The translations under genes and the position numbers were made by a program. Shown here in pieces: positions 1-13,479 of a DNA stretch of 64,000 nt. The notes below the pieces were generated by a model, which searched no databases, had not been told where the DNA came from, and was given only the letters and a program-made list of their open reading frames with translations. The DNA is taken from assembly GCF_964355755.1 (NCBI RefSeq), contig NC_092680.1:7789001-7853000 (forward strand). Direction: 5' to 3'. Within the stretch, counting starts at the first letter, position 1. Each line of letters begins with the position of its first letter. Origin of the DNA: Antedon mediterranea (Eukaryota > Echinodermata > Crinoidea > Comatulida > Antedonidae).

Positions 1-3000
1 TCATTTTATATAGCTTTCCGTTAATTTTGCTGGTTTACTTTCCATAACACTAAACTGAGCTGCATGACTTGAAACATAGGCGTGGCACCCCCGTTTGTGA
101 TCACATCCTTCGTGTTATATTTCTTTTGTTTCGATTTTTATATTGAAATAGATACCGTCCATGTAATTCTGTTAATTTTGCACCATTCTGCTAAAACCAG
201 GCACATTTTACCTACACGTTAAAGGAAAAGCACCAGCAGAGTACCGCTTTGCAACGATGATTAATGTTTCAGTCAAACGCTCAGTCAATTACTGAGCTAA
301 ACAAAATGTAGGCTATAAGGTTTGCAAAAAAAGTCAATACCTTTTTTCCTGGCCCAATGAAAGAACAGGAAATAGATTTAATTTAACAAAATTAAATAAC
401 AAAATGAAGTAAATTTATGCTTTTCCAGAAATTGAAGTTCAAAATTTACTATCATGTAATGCTACGCCTGTGTTTACAACGATGTGTATGGCCACTTCAA
501 AAACAGATTATGTTTGATTTCCGAATATGCCTTTTTCTTTTGTTTACGCATAAACAAATGCATGAAATTATCAGGAAGATTTTAGCCAACAAATTATGAA
601 AATGTTTAAAATGTCAAGCACGCTGAGAAGTTCGCTTGTATAAAGGTGTTTCGTGAATTAGTAAAGTAAATCCATTTGTTTAGAATGAGTTACGCAAACA
701 CAACAAACAAAATTAAATATGGTTATTTTTCTACTGTGGTGAATTAAAGTGTATATATATTTTTCCCTTTTTATTAACTACCACAGCCATTACTTGCCCG
801 CGTTTCTAGAGCTGAAATGGCCATGTACACATCAAAACCACCGGCGCTTTACCGAAGTGTAGGTAAAACTGTATCCATCCGCCATGCATGAGTTTGTACT
901 GCACACTTAGCATTGCTCATTTGGCATGTTTGAGTAATTCATCACCAAACACAATGTTATCAGAGCATTTAATTCCCCTCATAATTTATGCTCATCGAAT
1001 ATAATATGCGCATGTTCAATGTCACGTGATTGTATTATTTTTCTATCCCTTTAGAATTAGATACTATTAGATAAGATTCATTCCTATATTTCCTCTTGCA
1101 TGATTAATGTCGTTTAGTAGTTAGTTACGTTTGAATCCTTTGCCTTTTTAACTTCACAGTTTTGCAACTTGCTTGCGATATATTTTGAATTAAGATAGCT
1201 AATTTTATTTATATCAACCTTTTAGAAAGCCTGCCCTCACGCCCCTTTAACACGAATTTGCGTTCTTAATAGTCCTGTTCGCATACTTAAACCTACTCCT
1301 TACAAACTATTCGTTCCAAAGCCGGTATAAATCAATTTATTTAACATCATTTCATGTCTTTGGCTCTCACAATGTGACTTAAGTTCAACCCTGTGCTATG
1401 ATATATTCTTCATCTCTTGGGGAACGTGTGTTGACAGTGTCTCTCATTAATAAAACGTTGCAGAGGGGGTGCAATGATGCATACACCCATGGACTTTCAA
1501 TTTGCAATATCTGAGGCGTTCCTTTGCAAGTTTCCTTCACGGAACGATAATCAAATCACAAATCAGCAATTTCAGGTTGCAGTATATATTCAATCATGTA
1601 CAGTGTTCAAATAAACAATATTTCATTATTATATTATTCTCATACGTTTGTCAAAAGAAAATATTTATGTGAATTATCAGCGTCAAACTATTTGTTTATT
1701 TTGTATTTATATATTGTTTTGTTTGCTGCTTTAAAGTAAAATAGGACTAACATATGTATGGTCAACGTCATTATCATGTATGTATCATGTAATATAGAGA
1801 TGAAATACTATATGTATATTCACATGTACTTTGAATATACCAGAATACATTGTGTGTGAAGTTGCATAGTTCTCATCTATAATGGTATCACGTTTACATT
1901 ACTGGTATAACGTACGGTAATAATATGATTCAAATGTTGTAAATAGAACAGACATTAGATTTCCATCATAGACAGCTAATATACTGTTTAACGTTTAGTA
2001 TTTTGTACAAAATAGTACAATACAAAAAATATCTATGTCTGTACTTGTTTATTTATGACGTCATCCGTCTTTAATGTTGTCGCTGTTGTACGATGATGAG
2101 TGTTTCCGTATTGTTGTGTGTAGCGCAAACTCTCTCTCGTAATCCCGACCTAGTTGGCATGTGTATTTGTCTGTGTAAAAAAAATATCAACATAGAAGTT
2201 GTTGTCGGTATAGATGTAAACACACGTATGTCCAGGATCAGCCTCCCTACATCATTCTATTCTCCACTTTTGATCACATTTTAACTGATTACACTGTATG
2301 AAATCAGTTAATGATATAGTATTCGCATAATAAAAGCTCACATCTTCTTCCTACCAAATAATAGTATGTCCTATCACTATCTTCATGATTTCATAATCCA
2401 CTAAAAGTTTTCATTTTTTAGAATTAATATGCATTTCCCATCTTTCATCAGATTATCAAGAAATCATCAGCATGAGATTGCTACTAAAATACGCTTCTTT
2501 TTCATCATTATTGCTTATAATTTGTATTTACATTATACCCTATATGATTGAAATACGAAATAATGACAAATAACGAAATCATTAACATCGAATAACTACT
2601 TGTATTCGATGTTTTTATTTTGGTATGGCCTATAATCTAATTGTGAGTGGCGTTTTCAAATGTATCAAATATTCTACCAAAGATATATAATTTCTATCTG
2701 CTAAATGCCAATTTTACGTAACAAAATACAATTTTAAACATTATGTATAATATTTATGTAAATTAATGATACTGTTTTGAAACCGTCACATCCTCTAAAT
2801 GAAAATTCCACCACCAAAGCATGCTAGATTTTGAAACTAAGATTAGCCTAAATTTTAATTAAACTAATTTCATCTACATATAATTTCATTTTAATACCTT
2901 AAGACTCTTACATTAGACAGATGCTCGCATAATTTTATAGTGAATAGAACGAAATATATAATTTACTAATTAAATTGGAAGTGTAATTAGGTGACTTTTT

Positions 3001-3087
3001 TGTTTTTAAATGTAAAATAACCCTTTCTATAATTATAATACTAAAAACCAGCACTTTTAGTGTTTTCTAATGGTTCTACTCTTTCAG
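1..3087. other. AT-rich non-coding DNA, no gene recognised
   Basis: Short open frames here have no recognisable domain and no codon-like pattern. The stretch is either intergenic or the last intron of the channel gene whose terminal exon begins at 3088. No structured repeat was recognised in it. Confidence 0.5.
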
Positions 3088-3606
3088 ACTCAAAATATGA
3101 TATTTGAAATGGTGGCCGATATGCATAGTTGTCGAAAGGATCTTGAGACAAGGGTAGCGAAGGTTGAAGATAAACTTGAACATATACAATCCACATTTGA
3201 CACTGTAGCGTCATATGTGCGACTTGTCCAACAGCGTACAGATTTATTCAAAGTAGAACAACAACCCGAAGACGCTTCACCCGAGAGTCGCCAATCCTAT
3301 CAAGATTTACCGGATAGAACTAATCTACAAGTAAACTCATCCCCGTCTCAAGAGAGAGTAACCGAAAATATGAATCCTTGGTTGCCACAAGATTTGGCTA
3401 GATCAGGAAGTGTAAGTGATAACGGTCATACTAGTAGTGGGCTAACGTCCAGAAGGACATCGTTGAGTCGCTCTAGACCGTCCATTACAATTCCAAGACT
3501 GCCAAGATCCATGTCACATCCACGGAATTCAAGGCCTGGAAGTGAGTCTTTAGAAGGCATGGACGGATCTGTTCCAAACCCGAACGTTACCTGCGCACCT
3601 CTATGA
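3088..3606 (+). CDS. terminal exon of a probable SK-type (small-conductance Ca2+-activated) potassium channel
   Basis: A pyrimidine-rich acceptor ending CTTTCAG at 3087 is followed by a phase-0 exon of 172 codons ending in TGA. It begins TQNMIFEMVADMHSCRKDLE and continues into a heptad-like stretch (ETRVAKVEDKLEHIQ). This resembles the C-terminal coiled coil that follows the calmodulin-binding domain in KCNN/SK channels, where a similar TQN..Y/F-DM..D motif occurs. The remaining ~120 residues are Ser/Arg/Pro-rich and look like a disordered, possibly phosphorylated tail. The pore and transmembrane exons are not in the window, so they would lie upstream of position 1. The channel assignment rests on about 40 residues of remembered family similarity. 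That this is a real last exon is better supported than the identity. AATAAA-like signals follow near 3763. Confidence 0.55.
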   Translation, partial: TQNMIFEMVADMHSCRKDLETRVAKVEDKLEHIQSTFDTVASYVRLVQQRTDLFKVEQQPEDASPESRQSYQDLPDRTNLQVNSSPSQERVTENMNPWLPQDLARSGSVSDNGHTSSGLTSRRTSLSRSRPSITIPRLPRSMSHPRNSRPGSESLEGMDGSVPNPNVTCAPL

Positions 3607-4259
3607 TTATATTATTGTGCAACGAATTCCTTTCTATGCTAATTAAATCAAATCAATTGTTACACTAATGCAATAGTATAAATAGTTGGAAATGGTGAAC
3701 CAACAAGGTATATAAGAAATATAAATAACAACTTAATAAGATTACCCTCAATATAATTGAAAATAAATAATTATTATTATATATGTTGCAGGCTAAATGG
3801 AGTGTTAATATATGTTTTCCTAGAGGAGACATTTACTTTTAGGGAAATGTTGATAGAATAAACCATCTTAACCCAAAGAATGATCAGTATAATATAAACA
3901 TTTTTTTATACCTCAATCATGGTAAAAATAGTAATAATAATGATGAAAGCTTAGATATAATATTTAAAATATTAATTGTTTAAGTTGCTAATGTTTCTCA
4001 TATAACATGTATTTATACGCTATGTTTTAATAATGTGATGTATTATTTCACGTTAATTATGTACGGTATACCATATATTGCCACCATCAATTGCCCTATA
4101 GATACGCTGGTTGTATGATAATTGACACGCAGTGCATTTACAATGTTTTTTTATCTAATACCCGATTCAAACGTTCGCAAACCTTACAAAATGTAAACAA
4201 AAAGTGTTACATTCGGACGAAAGTGTGAAAGCGTGTTACATCGATGTAAAATCTGTAAA
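3607..4259. other. probable 3' UTR and AT-rich spacer
   Basis: AT-rich sequence after the channel stop codon, with several AATAAA-like strings. Nothing else recognised. Confidence 0.4.
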
Positions 4260-4476
4260 GCGTGGTTCCCACTAGAACGCAACGCAACGTAACGCAGCGA
4301 CGTATCGACGCAAGGTGCTGTATTGTGTAATCACAAGTGTGAACCGACAACGGAACAGTGCTGTAAAGTTGATTGCAGGTTTGATTTCACGCAGGCGGGA
4401 GCAAACACAATTATCTGAAGGCATTTTCTTACGTTGCGTAGGTTGCATTACGTTGCGTCGCTAGTGGGAACCACGC
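4260..4476. repeat. MITE family 1, full copy
   Basis: The ends are inverted repeats: GCGTGGTTCCCACTAG at the left and CTAGTGGGAACCACGC at the right, followed inwards by GACGCAACGTAACGC-type sequence on both sides. The element is about 217 bp and its flanks are TAAA and TTAA. Copies with the same ends occur at 23982, 25775, 26803, 32146, 45970-48470 and 51330-53830, which supports a mobile non-autonomous DNA element. Confidence 0.8.
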
Positions 4477-7400
4477 TTAATCATTGCAGACCTCAGCGAG
4501 TTGGAATCGGGTATAAGGACTATGACATACAATAGCTGTATCAGTCTCACTTGAAAATTACTGGAAAACGGTTCTTAATTATTAGGCCAAATGGTGTCAA
4601 TTACTATATACAAATATTTAGTTCATTTGCTTATTTTGATATTGTTTTGTATATTGCAATATCTTTATACTATTAAAACTGTTCTTTTGTTGACAATGTC
4701 AAAACGTGGCTTTAGATTCAAGAATGATCTTATTTTTACCGAATTTATTTTATTATTGAAAATGAATGAATTTAATAAATAGTATCTATTGTAATACATT
4801 TTTTTCTCTATCAATATTAGTAATAGTATAATTATGTAACCTATGCACAAACTGTTCTTAATAATATTGTATAACTCGGTGTAATTATAGGAAGAATTAT
4901 TATTCAATATTATTATTATACACAATAACTACAAAATATGAATATGGCATATTTATACAATAGGCCTCGTAATACTTCTGATCAGAGGAGCATTCGTTTG
5001 TACACATCCAATAATGTTGTGTATAATATCAAGTTATTTGTAATTAGTGAGATACTTGACTGTTTCTTTTTAGTGTGTTTTATATTTATATCCCTTGTGT
5101 CTTTTAATCATACATTAAGATCGCAATAATTTCTATGTTGTAGTTGATAATAAGGTGTGTACTATGAGGTCTTATCTCATTTGATTATCTTCAGTTTCAT
5201 TCCAGTCTCCTTTTAAAACAAACTCTTAATCGGAATTATTGCGTTTCTAATATTATAAGGCGTTTGTAACGCATGCATTGCGTTAATTTAATGTCAGAAA
5301 TAATGTATGCGCTTCTGATTAACACAATTCATGCCCATCTAAATACAGTTTTTATACTCATGTTTTAGTTTATGTGTAAATATTTTAAATATTTATTTCA
5401 TTATTGTCTTCTTCAATTTGGTAATAACGAATTTTTATCTCTCTTTAAAATGTTTCGTTGAATGGTAATGATAATAATTATTAATAATATAAAAAAATAA
5501 TTTAAAGGCAATGCTTCCCTTAAAATAGCTGTAAGGTAATAACTTCTTTCATTTTAAAGATATTTTTGTTTAGACATGGTATTTAGCTGTGCCTTACAGA
5601 AGCAATCATAGAATAGATAGGCCAGTTGAATTACTCAGTTTTATTCCGTATTGGTTGTGAATGCTGACAAAGGTAAATCGTCATTTACAATATACGTAGA
5701 ATCAAGTTATAAACTATTCAATATCAGCACAAAATTAGTTACAAATACAGCATACGATTCCGGTACGTGTAAATATATTATATGTTCCGGTTATAATACT
5801 AATAATACGTGTAAACTGTACATACATATTTATATCCTGTTTGTAAAAAGTTAGATAAATAAATTAAACACACATTATTGTATATAATTATTTACAAATT
5901 TAATCTTCTCAAATAAAGTCAACGACGTTTCAAATCCTGATTCGCAGCGGACTCATAGTTAATTATAATATATAGATTACTATACATTCATAGTTAAATT
6001 TACATAAAACAAATATGACGATTTATTACTACAGTATAACACAATGGGAAGTGTAGCATTTTTTTTGGTCCATGGTTTAAAATTACCGATACCATTACCT
6101 CCAAAAGCCGATACTCTAACGCGTTCTAAACTACACTCTTGTTCCGTTTCACGGATCGGAAGACGTCTTCCGTTCCGTGACACAGAAACATTGTGAATGT
6201 AGCTGTATGTACAGTATTCTTATTTAATTTGAATACAATTTGAATATTTTAGAAGTAGTGGTAAAGTTTTTTCTAACAAATTGTATATTACTTTTCAACG
6301 TGCCTCACTCTATTCAAGTGTCTTATTATCCAACTGTCTCAATTCACGATATACATGGAATTTACCTGTAGTCATAAAAACACTGAATTCAAGTGAACTC
6401 TTATTACATCTTATACAAAAGTACATAATAATATCCATTCAATACCAAACAATCGTGCAGCAAATAAGTAAGTTGTAAGTACGTAGTTATAATATAAAAC
6501 ACATTTAAAACATTAATGAGATCCAAAGTTTGCATCAGCCAATTTGTGTTTGTTGAGATATTTTATTAGAGGAAAATGTCGTGTTTTCAAAAGGCACTAA
6601 ACATATTAATTGTCTGTACTGCTAACACGTTTCTAAAGTACTGTCTATCTGTTCGTAATTTGCGCATACATACATATAGGCCTATTCGACAATTTTAAAA
6701 GTAGTTATACAGAATATACGTTGTATTGCACACATGATACCAGGGCCTTTCCTTTTAACGCTTAAAACAACCAAAATTTAACCAACAACATACAGTAGTC
6801 CTTTTAAATGTTTGGATGTTTCATAAGTAATACATTTTTTAAAACAAAGCATCATAATTAAACTTTATTAAAATTACAATATTACGCGTTTCATATTTGC
6901 TCTATAGTATGTTCTCTTACACTAAATACTGCTATATATTTAAATTTCTTGTTATCTTGGTATCATCTAATTAATGATAACAATACATTGTATTTTAACA
7001 GTTTTTAATTCTATTCAACTTTTATTCGCAGATACATTTATAATAATATAAACAATGTGTATAATTTCACCTTTCTCAATCATTATTACAAACTTGTATT
7101 ATTCCTTTTTTTTTCATGAGAATGTGGTGGTTATGATTCCTGATCATATTAGATTGGTATATCATAAAGGTACAAATACATAATATGTTTGAATAATAAT
7201 ATGTCTGTTTAATGCTGATAGAAATGGTTGTTCAATGAAACATTAATTGTTGAAGATATGGAACAGAAAATAAGATTAATCGGGTAAGAATGAAATTGTA
7301 ATTTCACTCTTCCCTGGATTAACATGGTATATTTAAGTTCGTCAGATTGCGATATGCATTGAAACATTTAGAATGGCTTAAACAGGTAATAGGAAGGTTT

Positions 7401-8845
7401 AAAAGGAATCGAAGCCAGTAGACGAGAAAATGAAATTCGAAAACAAATGAGAGATAGCGGTAGACCTATAAAAACTGTTTATGTCACAATGTCGTTAATT
7501 GATGTTATATTGATAGGGTTACCTGGCAATTGAGTGAGGTAGGCCACTTTATTGAAACGTTTAACCTATGCATCTAATAATAATATACTCAATATTTTTG
7601 TTTTTATTTTTTTTCCCCGTGAGGTTTGAATATAATTATGTTGTGCAAGTTATTCCTGTAAGACAAACAAATCAATATATAAAAAGTATCTTAAAAAAAT
7701 ACTATAATTTAGAAAAAAAAACATATTTGTCTGAAAGTCTCCCAGATATGAATTACATCCGATAATTCATATCCCATATCGAACAATATAACTTGTTTCT
7801 TGTACGTTGATAATATAATAATTTACATTTTGTACCTAACGTTTAATTACCATTGCCATACAGGTGACCACCTATTTAAAATTAGCACAATGTTACAAAT
7901 TATGTATTTTTGGTTTGGGTCATTTGTGTCTAATATATTTACGAGACAGTGTAAAATAAGACTGCTCCTACTTATCAATATTCTAAAAATACATAGTATA
8001 CTCATACCAGTTACGGAAACATTACGTTGAAAGTTAGGTCATAACAAAATACAACTTGGGGTTAACAGTTATAAAATCATACAGAAAGTTATCGCGTATT
8101 TGTATTATTTTTATTAACCTTTTTCTGTAACGTGAAGTTGTCTTTATTATATTTGATTTATTTGAGTGATTATGTATATATATATATATATATATAAATT
8201 ATGTATATACATATTATGTTTATTCATTACTGTTCCTTTTGTAGATATTACAGGCCGTATTACGGTGCTCTGGATAACATTATATTTGCAATGCAACTGT
8301 TGTTAATACATACGTATGTAAAGTGCTTGGCTTGCATGCCTTTTAATACATAAGACTATTTTTGGATACATAAACATGAAAATGTTTGTCTATTGTATTT
8401 GTTTTTGTCGTCTCAAAATATGAAAGAAAATGACCGATTATGACAAAGTGTTGACGAAACTGCTAATGACATTTTTATTTATAGTTAGACATCTTATCTT
8501 TATGACAGACTCGTCATTACATAACGGCTAGTTATACCAAGAGGACAGTTAGTTTGGTTAGTTACACGCCTGTGGTTGTTTGCATTGCTTATACTAGCCA
8601 GGCAATCCAGTCTCAAAATTTACAATGCATCCCATTACTTTTCCAATAACTGCATGTTGTTTATAATAACTCCAAGTTGCCTATTGTAATAGTCACTGAA
8701 CTGAACTTTAGTTATCGCCAGATGCTATTATGCAAAGTGTTATGCAAATAGGACTCATGCTTAAGCAGTGATTGGTACACTTGTGTTGCTTGTTGTGACA
8801 CAACCACGACATGTCGGACCTAGCTGAGTGTGGTTTATTATTTGC
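4477..8845. other. AT-rich intergenic DNA without recognisable genes
   Basis: Only short spurious frames are present. Small features seen are a 16-bp perfect palindrome (CGGAAGACGTCTTCCG, 6157-6172) and a TA microsatellite near 8174-8196. No RNA gene or element boundary could be supported. Confidence 0.5.
8174..8196. repeat. TA dinucleotide microsatellite
   Basis: An uninterrupted run of alternating T and A of about 22 bases. Confidence 0.8.
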
Positions 8846-8927
8846 CCGTTCGTGCATAGTTATTTACCCGGGTGGCTTCATGGACCAATCATCGCTAACC
8901 TTGGTGGTAAATAACAACCATGAACGG
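8846..8927. repeat. imperfect inverted repeat, MITE-like
   Basis: The left arm CCGTTCGTGCATAGTTATTT pairs with the right arm, which reads AAATAACAACCATGAACGG on the + strand. The outer flanks CGGACC (8815) and GGTCCG (8935) are also complementary, so the element may extend to about 8815-8941. A related half-copy (CCCGTTCAGACTTAGTTATT) lies at 15193. Confidence 0.55.
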
Positions 8928-9008
8928 AGCAGAATGGTCCGTAGAAACCCGTGATGTAATTGCATTAGAAGGATACACACATATCTTTGGTAAGCACTTC
9001 GTGTTTTA

Positions 9009-9547
9009 TTACCTCCGCCAAGGAGGTTATATTTTCACCCCTGTATGTGTGGGTGTTTGTGTATGTGGGTGAACAGCCTGGAGGCCACAGTTTTTAGCCG
9101 ATTCTCACCAAATTTGGTCACAATGATCTATGCCCCAAAAGCTTGGACGAGTTCGAATTTGAGGGGAAAAGGTCATAGGTCAAGGTCACAACTAACAAAA
9201 AATATTTTACAGCCAAGCGACCACAGTTTTTATCCGATTCTCACCAAACTCAGCCACAATGATCAATGACTCATCATATAATTGTGGTTAAATTTTGAAG
9301 GGTCAAGGTCAAAGATCAAGGTCCACAAAAAAAATAATTTAAAAAAACACCTCAGCAGGACTTGAACCAGCGATCTCAACTGTGAGAGGCTGGATACATA
9401 ACCATTACACAAAACGCTCATCCACAACTTTGTAGTGTGCAGTTAGCCCATTTACACTTAGAACTAATAAAAAAAATATATAAAAATTGTTTATGTAGGG
9501 GAATTTTACAGTAGGTGGAGGTTTGTACTCTCGGAGTACCCTCTAGT
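9009..9547. repeat. interspersed repeat beginning CCTCCGCCAAGGAGG with tRNA-like segment
   Basis: It starts with a small hairpin (CCTCCGCCAAGGAGG) and ends CTCGGAGTACCCTCTAGT. The same start recurs at 37023 and 58194, and the same end at about 39155-39173, so these are the two ends of one repeat family. Inside, 9357-9424 read on the minus strand resembles a tRNA (D-arm TGGTTATG, T-arm GGTTCAAGTCC). A GGTCAAGGTCAAAGATCAAGG cluster lies at 9298-9322. Probably a non-autonomous element; its class is undetermined. Confidence 0.6.
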
Positions 9548-10448
9548 TATATATATATATATAATTAAACTATTCTTTGTTTGTATCAAGAGAGTCCAGA
9601 TCTTTACTGAAAAGGGCTGCATGCGATATGGTGTTGCAAGGCATTTTACATAACATAAACAAATCCGTATTCATAACTAACCCAGATTATAACTCACTCA
9701 CCTTTAACACACAAAGCAATATTCATATGTATGATAAACATAATGAAGCAAAAGACGTAGGCTGGTTGCTGTCTGGGAGGGTGCGAGAATTGTAAATGTG
9801 GAACAGTCTCCAGTACCTCAGCCGGACAATTTTAAAGAATATAGCTACCCCGGAAATTGGATTATTCATTGGAATATATCACGAAATATATAAATCTCCA
9901 GGACCAACCCTACCACGGTGAGTCCGAGCCACAAATTAATAATTTTAATATTTGTACAATTCATAACAAAATTACAATAATCACCTACGACAATTATGGT
10001 ATTCAGATACGACTTTTAGGTGGGTTTTGCAATTCTTACGTCATAAATGATATTTCTCTTTGGATGAATACAATTAATGAAATTAAATGAATTGAAATGT
10101 TGCATACATAATCACTATATCTATTTACAGTAATCACTATCTAATACAGGGAATTCATTTTGCTACCCGCAGCCTGTTGCCATCCTTCAGTCACATCAAA
10201 AGTGCACACATTAACTTCAAATCGGGTTTGGGTTCATTTCAGCCGATTAGGGCTGAGGTGGTGGAGACTTCATCTCAGATTAATATTTCGATCTTTTAAT
10301 ACAGTTGAACGTGGTTGGTACATCAAAGGCTCAACTTTATCCAAATTCGAACCCCTCCATAAAAATTCTGCCTAAGGATATCTGATATTATTGAGCTACC
10401 GTGGTTCTCTATGGTTTTCGATAGACTTGTCTTTACATAACATTATGT
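9548..10448. other. spacer without recognisable gene
   Basis: Open frames at 9577-9795, 9857-10090 and 10160-10375 show no known motif, no splice context and no relation to the neighbouring families. They are treated as chance frames. Confidence 0.4.
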
Positions 10449-10539
10449 GTGGCGTGTAGCATGATGGGATACAACATGTCTACACTTGTTTCTGTTTGCA
10501 TTTATGTTTTGCTTTGCTTGTATACAAGCACAGATGTCT
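10449..10539 (+). pseudogene. remnant of LigB-like dioxygenase exon 1
   Basis: About 85 bases closely match the start of the gene at 18032, including the upstream GGCGTGTAGCATG, the GGGATACAACATGTCT start region and GTATACAAGCACAGATG. A two-base loss relative to the full copy breaks the leader frame. The match ends in a TCTG microsatellite, and no later exons follow. Its position just upstream of sulfatase pseudogene A mirrors the arrangement of the full dioxygenase upstream of sulfatase B. Confidence 0.75.
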
Positions 10540-10589
10540 GTCTGTCTGTCTACGTACTGTCGAGTTGAGTGGCCATCGGTTATGACAGG

Positions 10590-10935
10590 GGCGCCAAAAA
10601 CTGTAGCTAAAATCAGCACGGGTTAATCACTAGCCTACTCGACCATTGTTCGAGCAGAATTGTTCTGGTGGTATAGGTCTTCTCGGATAAGGACTTAAAT
10701 ATATGGAGGTCTAGTGTACACATCTGGCTCATGTGCACTCTAAAGAACCCAGTTCATCTTTCGGAAAAGTAGGGGCGGGTAACCCAGGTTTACTGGTACA
10801 TTCAGCCATGTCGAAGATGGGCCTTTTGGGAGAAAAATTATTTTTGTGTATGCCGTCCACACCTGTGTGCAATTCAGCCCATTTAGGCTGCAAGTCACAG
10901 GTTATTCCTCCACATTTAGATTTATTCCACATTTA
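10590..10935 (+). repeat. SINE-like repeat, diverged subfamily
   Basis: It shares the string TCTTCTCGGATAAGGACT, then CCAGTGTACACAT..CTCATGTGCACT, TTCGGA..AGTAGGGG and a CACACCTGTGTGCAAT-type tail with the repeats at 12024 and 19300. The tRNA-like head is degraded here. Open frames on both strands at 10729-10936 are by-products of this repeat. Confidence 0.55.
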
Positions 10936-11208
10936 AGATTCTTCTTTTGTTGATATAGCAAGTAGACAGTAGTGAGTAAATAGTAGAGAGCACTCTATAA
11001 AAAACGTGCTACGATTGGTGTGTACTGCATAATAAATGTGAACTGAAGGCAGAGGCGGCGTTCCATAGGTAAATGGTATCTTGGATTTTACAAGGAGGCG
11101 TGTGTTCCAAATAAGCGAGGATTTGATTCATTTTTTGGTTAGTAGCTAGTTTAGCCCTTGACGGACGACGAAATGAACGCAATTTGATGGTAGCTTGACA
11201 CGAGTAAA

Positions 11209-11326
11209 AGCGACTTTCCACTAGGCGAAATTGTTCGCGCGAATCGAAATCGTCAGCTTCTTATACACATGTGTAAAGTATAGAGATGCGATTCGCGCGA
11301 GCAAATTCGCCTAGTGGAAATCGGCT
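11209..11326. repeat. MITE with near-perfect inverted repeats and TAAA target duplication
   Basis: The left arm AGCGACTTTCCACTAGGCGA and the right arm TCGCCTAGTGGAAATCGGCT are complementary, continuing into CGCGCGAATCG / CGATTCGCGCG. TAAA is present on both sides (11205-11208 and 11327-11330). It lies in the intron after partial exon 2 of pseudogene A. Confidence 0.75.
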
Positions 11327-12023
11327 TAAATAGAAGAGATGAAAGTTGTCGTAGTGTGACATACGCTACTGAGACTGCAGTGTGTTACGAATACGAATCT
11401 AGATAAATAGTCCTAACAAATAAATATTTGTATGCAATTTCATTTAATATGCCATTTATTATCATAGTTATATAGTGTATTATTATTTTTCGTGAACTTA
11501 AAAATACTATAATGTGCATTTATTGTAAATAATTAACGTTTATTGATTTTTAAATCTTTGAATCAAAAGACAATAATTGATTGTAAATACGTAATTATGA
11601 ATAATCAGCTTAGCTGGTGAACCACGGTAATAATGTAACAACAATTAAATAATCAATTATATTATTATTACCTTTAATAAATTATTTAATTGCTTTCCAG
11701 GATTTATATGTGGGCAGTTTAGGGGTTATCTATGACTTAATAAATTATAGTGTAGGTTCTGACTCGACTTAATAATTGGTAAAAAGATAAATATATTTGC
11801 ACATATGGCGTGTCATACCTATATTTTAGCTACGTTTTCAAATCAGAACGTCGACTATTAGTGACACGCACTCATTATAGTAAAGGGATACTAACAGCAA
11901 GGCCGTAGCGAGAGGTTAAAAACAGACGAGGCAAAAATGCTTGAAATATAATTATTAATATAAAATATGACGTTCTGTGCTGGGGAATTGGGGAAACTAG
12001 ACACTTGGGGAAAGTATCTAGTT

Positions 12024-12395
12024 TTGAGTGAGTGAGTGAGTGAGTGGCCAAGTGGTTAAGAAAGTGGAACCGTAATTACGTAGCCATAACATCGGCAAGG
12101 GTTCGAGCCTCACTCGCTTCATGGTCCTAATGGTAGTAGAACGAGTCTTCTCGGATAAGGACTATAACCTGTAGGTCCAGTGTACACATAGCTCATGTGC
12201 ACTTTAAAAAACCTAGTATATCTTTCGAGACGAGTAGGGGTTACCCCGGTGAACTAGTCCACACAAACACGGCCACTGTCACACACAGCCACTGTGCAAT
12301 TGTGACTGGACTGTTTTTAGAGGTGTTTACCACCTGTTGATCCTGATCCTTCACTAACAGTGTTAGTGAGAAGTTGAATTGAATAAATTAAAAAA
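12024..12395 (+). repeat. tRNA-headed SINE
   Basis: The 5' part has an A-box-like TGGCCAAGTGGTTAAG and a B-box-like GGGTTCGAGCC about 50 bases apart, with the long spacing of a Ser/Leu-type tRNA. A non-tRNA body (TCTTCTCGGATAAGGACTAT..) follows, and the element ends in a short repeat and an A-rich tail (GAATTGAATAAAT). A minus-strand copy lies at 19300-19530 and a diverged one at 10590. Confidence 0.7.
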
Positions 12396-13293
12396 AAGTA
12401 TAAATGTAACGGTTTATAAATTAAATGTTTAGCCTATTATACACCACCTAATTATTGATATTATATCTTGTAAACATTGTTACTATGTTGGAGCCGAGGA
12501 CTACTTCACTCATATCAGCTGACAAAACGGGTTAGATTTACGTAATAACTCCGAGGTAGCGACAGAATACAACAATACTTACTCTACCGTTTTATTTGCT
12601 GAGAAAGCCAATGCTGTAATCAATGCTCATAACAAAAGTCAGGTATTATACTTCTATTTTAATTATTTTCTAAGCAATCCATGTACCGCAAAATCAGAGT
12701 TCAATGAGTTCGTGTGTCAGGATTATAGCGCGCGTTAATTCTAGAATGTTTACTCGATGGAATAAAAAGTTGATTCGTACTTTCGGTATTTTACTAATTA
12801 AATTGAGTTAGATAATTAGTTATTGACAATTAAAACGAATTTAGGTTCAATTGTTTGCCCCTAAATAGGGTGTTTTCCGATCGTGGTATACACTGTCTAA
12901 TGGATGTCCATCTTGAAAAATACCCGCACACAATAATACGAGGATGCTTTGCATTTTTCTCCTACGATAATTGTTTTTAATAGCTGAAACCGGTTAAACA
13001 GCTCGAGTACAGCATCATAATGTTGAAGACAGGCCGATTTTCTTTTTTTCTTTTTTTTTAATTTTGTGACAAGTTCTTCTTTCGGAAGTAATTCCCAGGG
13101 TGATAATTGTAGTTGACTACATAAATCATCGTGTCTATTTATTCATTTTTGTAAACGAAAATGTATTATAGTCCTGTGGTACGTACATTAAAAAAAAACA
13201 CTATTTTTTTACGCTGAAATTACTATGTATTCGAGAACCGTCTGTGGGCACGACCTAGATGGTACGCTCTAGTTTATAAAAATGATGATTAAA

Positions 13294-13479
13294 GGCTAAT
13301 TTACACAGACGAGCGGTAACGGTAATAAAAATATAGAATCATGTTATTCCTTATGACCATTTGCACACAACGCGGAGCGGACGGGCGGTTTCCGCTCAAG
13401 ATAGATAGATTCTACGTGGGACAAGCTACGCAGTTTTCGAGCGCTTACGACCGTTACCGCTCGTCTGTGTAAATTGGCC
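13294..13479. repeat. MITE with GGCTAATTTACACAGACGAG inverted repeats
   Basis: The left end GGCTAATTTACACAGACGAG and the right end CTCGTCTGTGTAAATTGGCC are complementary with one mismatch, and the pairing continues inwards with CGGTAACGG / CCGTTACCG. The length is 186 bp. It sits in intron 3 of pseudogene A. Confidence 0.75.

Noticed and set aside
5980-6183. 67-codon minus-strand frame
   Set aside because: No homologous motif, no splice context; it contains a 16-bp palindrome that explains its odd composition.
9357-9424. Functional tRNA on the minus strand
   Set aside because: The D- and T-arms are recognisable but the anticodon and acceptor stems do not pair well, and it is inside a dispersed repeat.
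10729-10936. Two 67-codon frames on opposite strands
   Set aside because: They fall in the body of a SINE-like repeat.
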